In this document: in pieces, positions 22,576-34,923 of the stretch
How the letters are laid out: each line of letters begins with the position of its first letter
How positions within the stretch are numbered: position 1 is the stretch's first letter
Source of the DNA: Calycina herbarum
Taxonomy: Eukaryota; Ascomycota; Leotiomycetes; Helotiales; Pezizellaceae
Direction: 5' to 3'
NCBI GenBank assembly: GCA_001414485.1
Contig: LLEY01000223.1
Span: forward strand, 19,518 to 83,517
Length of the DNA stretch: 64,000 bases
Notes under the pieces: model-generated
Databases searched by the model: none
Seen by the model: only the letters and a program-made list of their open reading frames with translations
Told to the model about the DNA's origin: nothing
Translations under genes and position numbers: made by a program

Positions 22576-23038
22576 TATTACGAATCACGTGCTAGCACGT
22601 GATAAAGTGAAGTCTAGGCGACGCTCTAATAGGACGAGCACTATTATAACCCTGAAAGAAAGAAAGAATTAAATATAGTAGAATATATAATCCTAGGATC
22701 TTATTATAGTTATATTACGTAACTCGGTTAGGAGTAGTTAGATAATAAAGTCTAGTTTTAAGAAGCTCTAGAAATAGAGTCGGACTCTATCTTCGGGACT
22801 CCTGCTAAGTAGGACTCTAAACATAAACGAAAGGTTCTATATAAGACTAGCACGTCTACTATTAGATTAGAGCTTCGTACTTAACTTTAGTTATTAATCT
22901 TATTATCTTATTTAACATCTTTGATATAAGTAACGAGTTTACTTCTAAGTAAATAACCTAGCGCATCTATACTTCTTACCTATATACTAACCTTTAAGAC
23001 TTAGTTATCTTTGTTTAGTTCGTTTAAGTTTCGTTATA
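22576..23038 (+). repeat. 5' LTR of chromovirus V2 (family B), with E-box palindrome
   Basis: It begins TATTACGAAT and ends TTTCGTTATA, 463 bp, the same length as both LTRs of the copy at 54544. Just inside the start is a perfect 16-bp palindrome CACGTGCTAGCACGTG (22586-22601) made of two CACGTG boxes. The second half is shared with the V1 LTR (from about TTCGTACTTAACTTTAG), so the families are related. Confidence 0.88.
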
Positions 23039-23079
23039 CTTTAAGCACCTACTTAGAAGTTTAGTCGCTATAGGCCTAG

Positions 23080-24100
23080 CAACCCCTGCCGTAGCTAGCT
23101 TAAATACTAGTCGAGTTAACGTTGTAGAAACATCTGAAAGTATAACTAGAAAGACACCTACTAGTATATATTTAACTAGGAACGACGATAATATTAGTAT
23201 ACTAGACGCCTCTGATCTCTATAAGGTCGAAGCACTTAAAACTATTAAAGTTAAGATACTAGATACGTATTATAAGAAGCGAAAGAAACTCGACTTATTC
23301 CTTCTCTAAATAGACATCTACTTCAACTTTAATTCTAATAAGTTCGAAGGTAATTATAATTTACAAACTATCTTTACTATCTCCTACCTTAGGGGATTAG
23401 TATTAGAATAGGCTTAGCTATACTTAGAGGACTTCTTTAAGAATAAGAATAAAGATAGAAAGATAGAATTAACTAAGATTATATTTAAATCTTAGAGGGG
23501 ATTTAAGATAACTATAGGAAAAGTCTTTAGAGATTTCGATATAATCTAAACAGCTATATATAAGCTTTTAGATTTATATTAAACCGGATTAGTAATAGAC
23601 TATACTAATGAATTTCAACGTTATAGAACGAAATCGGGATAGGATACTATTACTCTTATAGAACTCTTTCGTAGAGGATTAAAGGTATATATTTATAAGG
23701 AAATAGCTAAGTAGAATATATAGTTCTTAACTATTATAGGTATAATTAAGGAAGTTGTTTAGCTAGATAACCGTCTATACGAATTTAGGAAGAGTAACCT
23801 CAGATATAAGGAAAAGAGCTAAGGGTTAGGAAAGTAGAAGCACTTCTATACTAATAAACATAGTAAGAAGGCAAATACTACATAGAAGAAAACCTTTCTA
23901 AAGAAAGAAGGACTTTCCTAGGAGAAGCGAAATCGTCGACGTAAGTAGAACTTATGTTATAACTATAGCCTCTCTAGCTATAGAGTAAATAAGTATAGTA
24001 AGAATAAAGACTCTAATAGAAAGAGACGAATCAACGCTACAGTCTATAAGAAAGTAGTATTACTCGACAAAATTGAACTTATAGATAAGAAACTCGAAGC
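23080..24100 (+). pseudogene. Gag of chromovirus V2
   Basis: It follows the V1 gag plan with more RIP: an Asn/Asp-rich N-terminus with LTRNDDNISILDASDLYKVE (about 23174), then YLRGLVLE*A*LYLEDFFKNK, and a zinc-knuckle region near 23947-23985 (CYNYSLSSYRVNK, with Cys and His changed to Tyr/other). TAA/TAG interrupt it. No intact start codon is recognisable. Confidence 0.65.
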
Positions 24101-25240
24101 TAGAGAATATAGTATATAGATCGAAATAGATACTACGAATATAAACATAGGCGCTATATACCTATAGCCGAGTAATAGAATCGAGTTATAAAATAGTAAG
24201 GTATAAGATACTAATAATAATAGGGATCTATTACTTAAAGAATATTATAATATATAGTCGGAAATAGATTACGAATTGCTCTTTTAAGTAGAATATAAAT
24301 CACTACTATTAACAAGTTTATTAGAGTTATCAGAGTTAGAATCTAACTTATCAGAGGTAAATCCTAGAATATATAAACCTAAAAAAGGAGAAATATAGGT
24401 ATTTATCGGGACCTTTAAGAGAGGAAATAGATAGGTATATATAGAAGGATAGAAACCTGATTTCTAGAGCCTATATTCTACTTAAGAAATCAATCCTACT
24501 ATCTTAACTATCTATAAAATAGTAAGGAATAATTAAGATCGAGTAACTATAGTCAGCTCTATTAATAGCAAAGAAACTATTAAGTTTAAGTAGCTAGGAC
24601 TAGAATAGATAATACCGAATAACTACCTAGAGAAGAGAGATCTATAAATAGTTACTAATTTAAAGAATAAAACCGCTAAATAGCAGTAGTATTACCTAGA
24701 GAGATTCGATAAATATAATAGATATCTAAAGTTAGATATAACTACCTACCTACCTAGTTAAAATTATAAGTTAGTAATTAACGAAAAATATTAGATATTA
24801 AGAGTTGAAAAAGGAGTTATAATAGTATTTAAAGGATTAGGAGATTAGCAAATGTTTAAGGTTACTAAGGTAGACCTCTAGGCTAACCTAATCTAGGAAT
24901 TCTACTAATCTATAAAAGGTAAATAGTAGACTACTAAGATATTATATAGAGTAACTATTAAATAGGTTCGGTATAAACCACGACTATTATTAGACTAGTC
25001 TATAGAAAAACGTTTTATAAGAACACTTCTAGAACCTAAGAGAACTGTAGAAGATAGTCTAATATATAAGGTAGCTTTTTCTAATAACGAAAAAGTAATA
25101 TTCTTCCTAAGCTCTTAAAGAGAAGGTAATAGTAAAAGAAGATTCGAGGTTTATTATATTAAACTAGAAAATTATACTACTATAGGAGAGTTAAACGCTA
25201 TATCTAGAGAAAATCAACTTATAATAATAGCGAAGATAAG

Positions 25241-25481
25241 TGTTAGGACTTGTAGTAAATGCTAATGAATTAAACTACAGAGGTGTCTATATATAAGAAG
25301 ATTCGATTGTCCTTTCTAAGCTAGAGTCCTTGCTAACTTATATACTTAGTTAGCTTATTCTAGAGGGTTCTGCTAAGAGTACTCTCGAAGGTTCTGTTAC
25401 GTTCATGTGTTGCTAAGCGAGGTCACGTGAATGCGTCGCTGGAGTACTCTAAGACTTATTCTACGGGTATAACCCTTAATA
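25241..25481 (-). repeat. 3' LTR of G2 (left in the window)
   Basis: In window orientation it starts TGTTAGGACTTGTAG and ends AACCCTTAATA; 241 bp. It contains the block GTACTCTCGAAGGTTCTG and GGTCACGTGAATGCGTCGC, also found in the right LTR. Confidence 0.9.
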
Positions 25482-25499
25482 TTACCCTTCTTCCTACTC

Positions 25500-28400
25500 T
25501 TGAAGGTAGATGTCTAAGGCTACTATGTTCTCTAACTTAGTAGCAGGTTCCTATATTAGGTTTGTATATCCTGTCTATTTAACCTTATACTTGAGTTAAG
25601 TACGAGAGCCTTTCCTTAAGAGCTTCTTTTGCTATTAACCTAGTATTCTTTTAACTTACTATTCTATAATATCGTCTACTAATATTATAGGTGGTTAATC
25701 ATCGTTTGTAATTTAACTAGGCAGCGGGTCCGTAGCTGCTAGCCTTAATAAGTCTATATTAAAGACATTGTAGATACTAGGCAGGGTGTCTAGCCTATAT
25801 ATAGACAGGCTAATAACCTTAATAACTATGAACTTAGTAGATCGAGCGTCTAGTTTCTTACTAGCTCTGTCTATCTATATATTCTATAAGCTTAAGTAAA
25901 CCTTGTCTCTAACCTTATACGTAGGAGCGGTATTCTGTAAACGATTTACTTAAGTCTCCTAGTCTTATTATACTCTTACTATTAATGATTATACCTATTC
26001 TACAATAGCTTTAATCTTTGCTACTATTGCTTCGCTCTTTTGAATTAGTGTTTTTATGTTTATAGGTGCTACGACGTTTGTTAAGGGGTTGATAGTCTAT
26101 AACGGATAGCTGTAGCTAAGTTAGAAGAAGCTTACACCTGTTGATATTAAATCCCGTCTGTTAAAAGCTAGCTATACTACTGGTAGCTAGTCGGCCTAGT
26201 TGTCCTAAGCTATATTAATCTACTGCTATAGAAGCGTCTCGACTTTAGTATTTACCTGTTCTGTTAACCTGTTAGTTTGTAGATAGAAGGCTATAGAGAT
26301 CCGTCGTTTAATCTATAAGAAGTTATAAAGCGTCTTCTATGCTTGTCTAATGAATTACAGGCCTCTATTAGACACTATTACTCTTAGTAGTCTATATAAG
26401 CTATAGTATATAGTAATAAATAAGCGAGTAAATTCCTCTAATAATATAGTTAAGTTATAGGCCGTAAGGAGTACCTCTTTACTTAAACAGTCTATAAACA
26501 CTGCTATTATATTAGAGCCTTTACTTATAGGTAGTAGCTTAATAAAGTTAACAGAGATCTCCTACTATTACTGTTTAGGAATTAGTAATAGACGAAGTAG
26601 GCCTTATTTACGATCTCTCTAAACCTTAGTACATCTATAAACTCTATAGTTATAGATAAACTGCTTAACTATAGTCTATAGGTTTAGCTAGAAGAACTCT
26701 CTTAAGACTATTATAATTATCCTATTCTTACTAGGATAGCTTATAAGTATAGAATCATAGAGTTCCTATATAATTACAGTCTATAGCAGCTTATAATCGG
26801 GGACTTATAGTCTACTCTTAAACTATAAATCACTGTTCTTATTAACTAAGTAGTTAGAAATAGAGACTTTAACTAGAGAAGCGAGGTCTGCTAGAAACAC
26901 TCTATCTCCTTAGTAGATAGTATCTATAAGACGCCTGAAGTCCTTGTCCTATACCTTTCCCTCTTTCTAGAGGTTCTATAGTTGGTTTATAAACGCTTAC
27001 TATGTTGCTACGTCGCTTACTTAATTCCTCTTGTTTACTAACACTAGTACTAGCTATATAGTATTTCCTTAAATCATTCTATTTAGAATTAATTATACTA
27101 TCTTATAATTAAGATGTTTATCTCCCTCCTCTAGGAGGTCCTGGTCCCTCCTTATTAGTATATCTAGCAGTCCTCTCTCTTTGCTTAGGCGGTATTAGAT
27201 AATTAAGTTAAACTTACTAAGTATTAACTACTACTACATTTATCTTTTAAATAGTTTATAAATTATTATAAAGTACTTAAGATTCTTATAATCTATAAGT
27301 ACTATAAACTGCTTAATACTTTTTAACTCTACTTCCTATTCCTTAAGACAACGAATAATAGCTAATAACTCCTTATTATATATTAGGTAATTGTATTTAG
27401 TAGGTACGTGTTTCTTTAAGAAGAAGACTATAGGCTGTAAAACGCTATTCTTTACTTAAGAGAGTACGTCTCCTAAGTAATATCTAGAGGAGTCTATCTC
27501 TAGAACCGTCTTATAATCTAGGTTAAACTGAGCCAGTACTAGAGCCTTTATAAAGGCCTGCTTTAACTGTTTAAAGGCTCTATTTACTTTGTCTATCTAT
27601 TAGAAGGATATATCCTTTTTAACAAGTCTATAAAAAGGAGCTATAATCTATAAAAAGTCTTTAATAAACCGTCGATAGAAATTCGTAAATCCTAGGAAGC
27701 TAAGGACACCTTTTACTGTTATTAGTGCTTTCTAATCTATAATAGCCTATATTTTAGCTAGGTCTATTTGTAAACCTTTCCCTACTTCTATAATAAACCT
27801 AAGGTACTTTGTAGACTATACTTTAAATTCGTACTTATTAATATTAAGCTATAGCCTAGTATCTTAAAGCCTTTATATTACTTTATAGACATGCTTACGG
27901 TACTAGTTATAGGTGCTGTCTATAAAGACTAAGACATCGTCGATATATACTAAGACAAAGTTGTCTAAGAACTCTTAAAACGTATGATTAATATACCGCT
28001 AGAAAGTGCTAGAAGTATTTATAAGCCTAAAAGGAGTAATAAGCTATTTAAAAAGCCTAAAGCGTGTCTAGAAAGCCGTTTTCCACTCGTCTCCCTCTTT
28101 AATTCGTATCTTATAAAACATAGTAATAATATCTATTTTTATAAACTACTTTGCTTTTCTAATCTAGTTAAGTATCTCTTAGATTAAAGGTAATAGATAG
28201 CAGTCTTTATAAGTTAACTTATTTAGTGCTTAGTAGTTATAATAGAACTGTAAGCCCTCTTCTAGCTTCTATACGAAGAGTACTAGCGTAGCTACTAGAG
28301 AGTTACTTACTTAAATGAATTCCTTATCTAGTAGCTCTGTTAAGGTTTTATAGAGTACTAACAGCTTATCTTGTAATATATTATAGAGTAGCCTCTATAG

Positions 28401-30280
28401 AACTGTCTCCTTAGATCTGCTATCTGTCTATAAAAGCTTAATACTATGATTAATTCCTTATTAGTATATTAGTAACTTATTTACTTCTTTTCTATTAAAA
28501 GCTAGGTAGAATTCTAGACTGATCTAGCTAGGCAGCTTTGTTCGTAGATCTATATACTTCTTCTCTACTAACGCTTTACTAATGTCTACAAAGCTAGCTA
28601 AGAAAACTTGTAGCTTATGTTTATAATCTATAAGAAAGTAGAAGACGGCTGTACTTACTTACTTATAGGAGTAAGACTTTTCTAGCTTACTATAAACTTC
28701 TAACCTAGAGTCTTAGAAGAGTAAGCATCCCTTAGTAGTGTTAAGTAAAGCTCGCTCTCTTTTTAACTAAGATTTTCCTAGAATCATTTTATAGCTCTTA
28801 ATCTTAGGAACTATATAAGTATAAACCCGTTTCTACTAGTAGCTTTTAATGTCTATACTAAAAGATACTACTTAGGATATAGTATCCTCTAATACTCCTT
28901 CTACTAACTATAAATACCTTAGTGTAATTTGTACGTAAGAGAGCTAATAATAATAGATAAAATAGTCTAAAACAATTCTATAGACTAAATACTCTAAATC
29001 TACTAAAGCTTATAAAGTAGCTACTCTATTTACTAAAGCCGATATAAGAAGAGGTTTTTCGTCTATATATTCCTACTTAAAATGTCTCTAAATATCTATT
29101 ACTAACAACTCCCTTCGTCGCCTCTGTCTATGCTTTCTAATAGGAGCTACTAGTTTTCTAAATCCGAGGAGATATTACTATCTTCTTCTTTTAATTCTAG
29201 TACTACTTCCTTAACCTCTACCTTCTGTTTATAGACCGAATCCGCTGTTATAAGTCGCCTTAGTAGTCTATATAGACATTCTTGAATAAAATAACTAGTA
29301 GCTCTATAGCGAAGACAGCGACTAGTATAAGCACGGTTACTTTGTTCTTCCTAGGACATCTATTTAGCACGCTTAGTACTAGTTATTAAGACTTTAGCAG
29401 GTGCCAGTTCCTAATCTATACCCTCTATAGATACCTTATAGGTGACTTTCAGTCCGTTAGTAATATTACCACTTGTTACTTACTATATAGTATCTGTCGA
29501 GCGTTTCTAAGAGATCCGTAGTATTTCTAAGAGAGTCTAGGCCCTAGATCTTAATATTCGAGCTTTATAAGCCCTTAAGCAGTCGTCCGTTTCTTTAATA
29601 ATAGAGTAGTAAGACTTAAAGTTAGGTTAAGAAAGAACTATAATTATTACCTTAACTAACTTATTACTAAGGATTCAGTTAAGAGACACCTTCTTTATAT
29701 TATCTAGCTAAGATCCTCCTCTAGACTCTATAAGCAGGGCTTACTATTCTATAAAGACCTCTAAGAATAGTCTTAAGCCTTAGTAGAAGGATTCTAGCTT
29801 TTGTTATACTCTTTCCTTAGCTTACAAGTCTCTAAATATAAACTCTACTTAATCTAAGAAATCACTACTATTAGCTAGCTCTAACTTACTCTATTCCCGT
29901 ACCTATGCTTCTATTCTACAGAGCGCCTTACTCTGTAAGGATCTATTAAGTACCTAAAACTTAACGTATTTAGTATATCTATAGTAGTCGACTTCGATTT
30001 TAGCTTATGCTTATTATAACTAAGCTTCTAGCTTGTCCGAGTCTCTATAGAATTCCAGTAGTAGAGGAAGAGATTTCCTAGGTTTATTATCGTTGTAGAC
30101 TATCTATAAACGAGCTTCCTTATTCTTCTTTTACTTATTTATAATCCGTAGACAATCGTTCTCTTAGGTAGATATTAACTGATTCTGCTACTCTTAAACA
30201 TACTATAGGAACTAGGCAAGTAGCTGATTCGGTATACCACCTTCTTATAGTTCTTCTATTGTCCGTGAGTTCTGTAAATA
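25500..30280 (-). pseudogene. Gag-Pol of G2
   Basis: Read on the minus strand: a CCHC knuckle at 29276-29317 (CLRYRATSYFIQEC; one Cys and the His are Tyr), RT with DNFVLVYIDDVLVFID near 27920-27965 (both catalytic Asp intact), YLRFIIEVGKGLQIDLAKI near 27750-27805, FLGFTNFYRRFIKD near 27660-27700, and RNase H with FIVLIDYKNLKYF near 27240-27305 (His to Tyr). Integrase should lie between about 25500 and 27000, but I did not place its motifs. Stops are TAA/TAG. A plus-strand open frame at 27984-28187 is a shadow. Confidence 0.75.
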
Positions 30281-30299
30281 CTGTGAAATAGCCTATAAG

Positions 30300-30500
30300 T
30301 TCTAGTATTACTATAAATAGCCCGATATATTCCAGTATTACTAAAATAGCCCGATGTGTTCTAGTATTACTATAAAGGCTCTTAAGTTCTAGTATTACTA
30401 AAATAGCCCGTTATATTCTAGTATTACTAAAATAGCCCGATATATTCTAGTATTACTAAAATAGCCTAATATGTTCTAGTGTTACTATAAAGGCCCGTTG
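30300..30500. repeat. Minisatellite of about 29 bp in the 5' leader of G2
   Basis: Seven direct copies of a 28-30 bp unit, approximately TTCTAGTATTACTAAAATAG plus CCCGATATA, run head to tail between the G2 5' LTR and its gag. Units vary between ACTAAAATAG and ACTATAAAGG versions. There are no unique spacers, so it is not a CRISPR-like array. Confidence 0.85.
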
Positions 30501-30522
30501 TTTTTGAACAAATCGAATCTAA

Positions 30523-30763
30523 TATTAGGACTTGTAGTAAATACTAATAAATTAAACTATAAAGGTATCTATATATAAGAAGATTTAATTATCCTTTCTA
30601 AGCCAGAGTCCTTACTAACTTATATACTCAGTTAGCTTATTCTAGAGGGTTCTGCTAAGAGTACTCTCGAAGGTTCTGTTACGTCTATGCGTTGCCAAGC
30701 GAGGTCACGTGAATGCGTCGCTGGAGTACTCCGAGACTTATTCCACGGGTATAACCCTTGATA
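30523..30763 (-). repeat. 5' LTR of G2 (right in the window)
   Basis: In window orientation it starts TATTAGGACTTGTAG and ends AACCCTTGATA; 241 bp, equal in length to the other LTR and differing mostly by C/T and G/A. It is followed by the ATAAG duplication. Confidence 0.9.
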
Positions 30764-30768
30764 ATAAG

Positions 30769-33700
30769 AAGAAAGGAACTACGAGTCTTAATCGATTCTA
30801 GAGCAACAGGTAATTTCCTTTCTCTAATAGCTTAGAAGAAGCTAAACGTTCTAATCAAAGGTATAAGACTATACTACTTAGAAGTAGTTAATAGAATAGA
30901 CGTTATATACTAGGATAGAATTATCGATTAGTAAACTATTCTAATAAAGATTACTATCGAAGAACACTACTTAAATATATAATTCGATATTATTAAAATA
31001 GAGAATAAAGAAGTAATACTTAGTATATTATAGATTTAAAAATATAATCTAGATATTAACTAGAAGGCTCGGAAAATAACCTTTAGTCGATATAATTATA
31101 TAGGTTTGTAATTATAACTATAAGACTAGAACAAGGTTAGCGCTACCTCTTCTAAGACGCTAGAACACCTTGCTTAAAGTCCTCTACAGGTTAGTAAGAC
31201 AGCTAATAACGAAATACCTATGTAGTATAGAGAATTTAAAGCTTTGTTCGAAAACCTAGAAGACTTGCGAGCTTTACTAGAACATTGTTTATAGGATTAT
31301 AAGATTAAATTAAAAGAGGGTTATTACTTCTTAAAGTAGAAGCTTCGGTTATATAACTAGAAAAGCTTATAGAGAATAGAAAGTTATATAAAAGAAGGTA
31401 TTAAGAAGAGATATATTAGAAAATCTAAGTTACTAATTACTTTAAATATACTTATTATTAAAAAGAAAGACGACCTAGATAGAAGAGTATATATTAATTA
31501 CTAAAAAGTAAATTATACTATAGTTAAGAACGCTTATCTACTACTACTTAGCTAATATATATAGGATAAGTTAGACAAAGTAGTACGATTTACGAAACTA
31601 GATTAATAAAACGCTTATAGACTTATATAAATAAAAGTTAGAGACGAATAGAAGATAGTATTTACCTTACTATTAAGCTTTTACGAATATATAGTTATGC
31701 TATTTAGACTCTATAATATACTAGCTATATATTAGAGATAAAATAATAACATTTTAGAAGATCTTCTAAGAGTAATAGTAATCTATTACCTAGATAATAT
31801 CTTAATCTTCTTAGAAAAAGAAGAAGAATATAAGAGATATATTAAAGAAGTTTTATAATAACTTATAAAAGTAAACTCTTAGTTAAAACTCTTAAAATAC
31901 AAGTTTAGAGTAACTTAGACACTTTTCCTAGAATAGGTATTTAGCTTAGAGAAAATAGAAATAGATTTAGTAAAGATCTAAGATATCTTAAACTAGAAGT
32001 TACTAGAGAATATAAAAGATATATAATCCTTCTTTAGATTTATAAACTTTTGTTGTCTGTTTATATAAGACTATGTAAAGATTACTAAACTAATAATAGT
32101 ACTAGTTAAGAAAGCTATTAAATTTATTTAGAATAAATAAGCTAAGAACGCTTTTTAAAGAATTAAAGTAAGGTTTATAGAAAACCCTATTCTATACGAC
32201 TTCGATATAGAAAAACCTAGTATAATTAAAATAGACGCTTTAGATATATTAGTAGGTGTAATTTACTTATAACTAAATAGAAAAGGGAAACTTATACCTA
32301 TTATATATTATTCTAAAACATTTAACCTAGTATAATAAAACTATAGTATCTTCGATAAAGAATTGCTTACTATAGTATTAGCCTTAGAATTCTAGAGAAT
32401 CTATTTATAGCTAGTAAAATACTAAGTTACGATTCTATCTAACTATAAGAACCTTAGAACGTTTATAATAACTAAGGAACTTATGACTAGATAGTTAACT
32501 AGATAGGCAGAGATATTAGAAGGATTTAATATTATTATTTAATATATAAAGGGAACGTTAAATACTTAAGCTAATACTCTTAGCTGAAAACCTAGATATA
32601 AGAGAAACAAAGAGTATAAGAAGATTACGATCTTAAAAACTCTTAGGAATAGAGATTTAGTACCTACTATATACGAAATAGCAGTAATAAACGACATCTA
32701 GATAGATAAAATTTAGAACATATATAAGAGTTATAATCAGTATATAAAAGAGAAACTATAGGTTCCTAGCTTATACGTAAAGGAGTTTATATAAGAATAC
32801 TATACTACGCCCGCTTATAAATACTAAGGAATTCGTAGAACTCTTTAGAGAATAAGATAATACTACTATAATAATCGGTTATCTACGATAGTTAAGAAGG
32901 TAATAGTAGAATATAATACCTATACTAGGAATAAGGCTTCCTATTATACTTCTTATAGACAGATAAACACTACTCTAATACTATAGATACCTTAGAAATT
33001 AATATCTATAGATTTTATTATTAAATTACTAAAATCTAAAGATCTAATAATAGAAGTTAAGTATAATACGATCCTAGTTATTATAGAACGACTTACGAAG
33101 TATATAATTCTAATAGTATATATAGAGTTAAGTATAGCTAAGGAATTAGTATTCGTATTTCTTAGAGAAGTAGTTTTAAGATATAGACTATCTAAAGAAA
33201 TACTCTTAGATAGAGATAAGCTCTTTACCTTAAAATTTTAGATTGCTCTTATAAAACGATTAGATATGAAAAGAAAGCTCTTTATAGCTTTTTACTCTTA
33301 GATAAATAAAGGAAACGAATAGATAAATTAAGTAGTTAAAACATACCTTTGTTATTATATAAACTACTAGTAAAACAACTAGGTAGAACTGCTGCTTTTA
33401 GTATAGTTTGTTTATAATAGTTTAGTAATAGAAACGACACTTATTATGCTATTCTATGCTAACTTTAGATATAAATTATTAGTATATTAAGAACTACTAT
33501 CTACGACTATCGATAACTAACTTACTCGTATTTACGTCTTAAGAATTAAAAGTTTATATAAGAAACTTATAGAAGACCTATAATTTATAGTAGAAAGAAA
33601 CGCGTACTACTATAATAAACGACGTAGTTAGAAGCTAATACTAAAAGAGAGAGATAAAGTCTACTTAGTATGAAAAAACATTAATATAAAAAGACTAAGT

Positions 33701-34020
33701 AATAAACTAGATTATAAAAAACTTAGACTATTTAAAATTAAACGTGTTAAAGAACCTTTAAATTATAAATTAGTATTATTAAAGATAATAAATATCTATC
33801 TAGTATTCTATATATCCTTACTTGAACTAGTACTACTAGAGGCACTACTAGCCCTATTTATAGAAATTTAACTAATAAACCTAAACGCTGAATATAAAGT
33901 TAAGAGGATTTTTAACTATAAGCTTATTAGAAGATAAGTTAAGTATTTAATTAAATAATTAGATTACCTATACTTAAAGAATATATAGGAACTAAAGAGC
34001 AACTTTAACTATTACCTAAG
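30769..34020 (+). pseudogene. Pol of chromovirus V2: protease to chromodomain
   Basis: It continues V2 after G2. Landmarks parallel V1: RT YYLDNILIFLEKEEE near 31785, integrase GIRRTL*RIR*YYY near 32831, the core block near 33010, and a chromodomain near 33885-34030 (EYKVKRIFNYKLIR). RIP is denser than in V1. Between 34030 and 34550 a further sense stretch (about 34196-34370, LGGVIENCLRIELKKK) lies before the polypurine tract and is not assigned. Confidence 0.75.
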
Positions 34021-34556
34021 GAAACTTTAGGAGTTCTACTAACAAAACTCAGGGCTGCCTAGAACTCAGGACCAGGGTTAGACAGGGACATATTATTAGA
34101 AAGTATCTATTTAATAAAAGAAGCTATCTCAAAGACAAGAAACCAGGCAGAAGAGGACTTAAGAGGAGGACTCGAAGAAGAAGGACTCGGCGGAGTAATA
34201 GAGAATTGTTTACGTATAGAGCTAAAGAAAAAACAATACATAGGTTTTCAAGGCCTAGAAGGAGGAACGTCGAGGTAACTAGAGCTATCACAGGACCTTT
34301 TTAACCGAATACACTTAGAACAACGAGAGGACTTAGAGAGCTCTAGGAAACATCGACGAGACTGTTTATAATAGAAAGAATAGGTTGTCGCTAGATATTA
34401 TATAGATTCGATTCGTATAATAAGAGCTAGACGCTCTTTTTATTTAGTATATAAAGAAGACATGTTATATATAAAGAAAGGTCGATATCTTTTCTAATAA
34501 CATATTTTAGGTTTTATATTCTAGTATAGGGACACGCTAGGCTAAGAAGGGGATAG

Positions 34557-34923
34557 TGTTACGAATCACGTACTAGTACGTAATAAAGTGAAGTCTAGGC
34601 GACGCTCTAATAGGACGAGCAGTTAGGTAATAGAGTCTAGTTTTAAGAAGCCCTAGAAATAGAGTCGGACTCTATCTTCGGGACTCTTACTAAGCAGGAC
34701 TTCAAACATAAACGAAAGGTTCTATATAAGACTAGTACGTCTGCTATTAGATAGGAGCTTTGTGTTTAACTTTAGTTATTAATCTTATTATCTTATTTAA
34801 TATCTTTGATATAAGTAACGAGTTTACTTCTAAGTAAATAACCCGGCGTATCTATACTTCTTACCTATATACTAACCTTCGAGACTTAGTTATCTTTGTT
34901 TAGTTCGTTTAAGTTTTATTACA
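34557..34923 (+). repeat. Shared central LTR of V2/V3, with internal deletion
   Basis: It begins TGTTACGAATCACG after a polypurine tract GCTAAGAAGGGGATAG and ends TTTTATTACA, 367 bp. Compared with the 463-bp family B LTRs it lacks about 96 bp between GGACGAGCA and GTTAGGTAAT. It serves as the 3' end of V2 and as the 5' end of the V3 gag that follows. Confidence 0.85.

Larger units (their letters stand above)
25241..30763 (-). mobile_element. Ty3/Gypsy element G2, minus strand, nested in V2
   Basis: Both LTRs are 241 bp (25241-25481 and 30523-30763), and ATAAG flanks both sides (25236-25240, 30764-30768). Removing it rejoins the V2 sequence exactly at the point seen in V1 (GCGAAGATAAG / AGGAAAGG). 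The coding sense is minus: zinc knuckle at 29276-29317, RT YIDD block near 27915-27955, RNase H near 27230-27310. Total length is 5523 bp. The LTRs retain more GC and CpG than their surroundings. Confidence 0.92.
22576..34923 (+). mobile_element. Chromovirus copy V2, split by an opposite-strand Gypsy element
   Basis: The 5' LTR is 22576-23038 (463 bp) and the right LTR is 34557-34923. Inside is gag and pol like V1, interrupted at 25241-30763 by element G2 with an ATAAG duplication. Removing G2 leaves about 6.8 kb. The right LTR is directly followed by a second gag, so it is shared with the next copy (V3), and no target duplication can be matched. The left neighbour is TATAT. Confidence 0.85.

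Noticed and set aside
27984..28187. Plus-strand open frame of 67 codons
   Set aside because: Antisense to the RT region of G2, whose YIDD motif is on the minus strand nearby.
30300..30500. CRISPR-like appearance of regularly repeated units
   Set aside because: The units are head to tail without unique spacers, the organism is a eukaryote, and the repeat sits in a retrotransposon leader.
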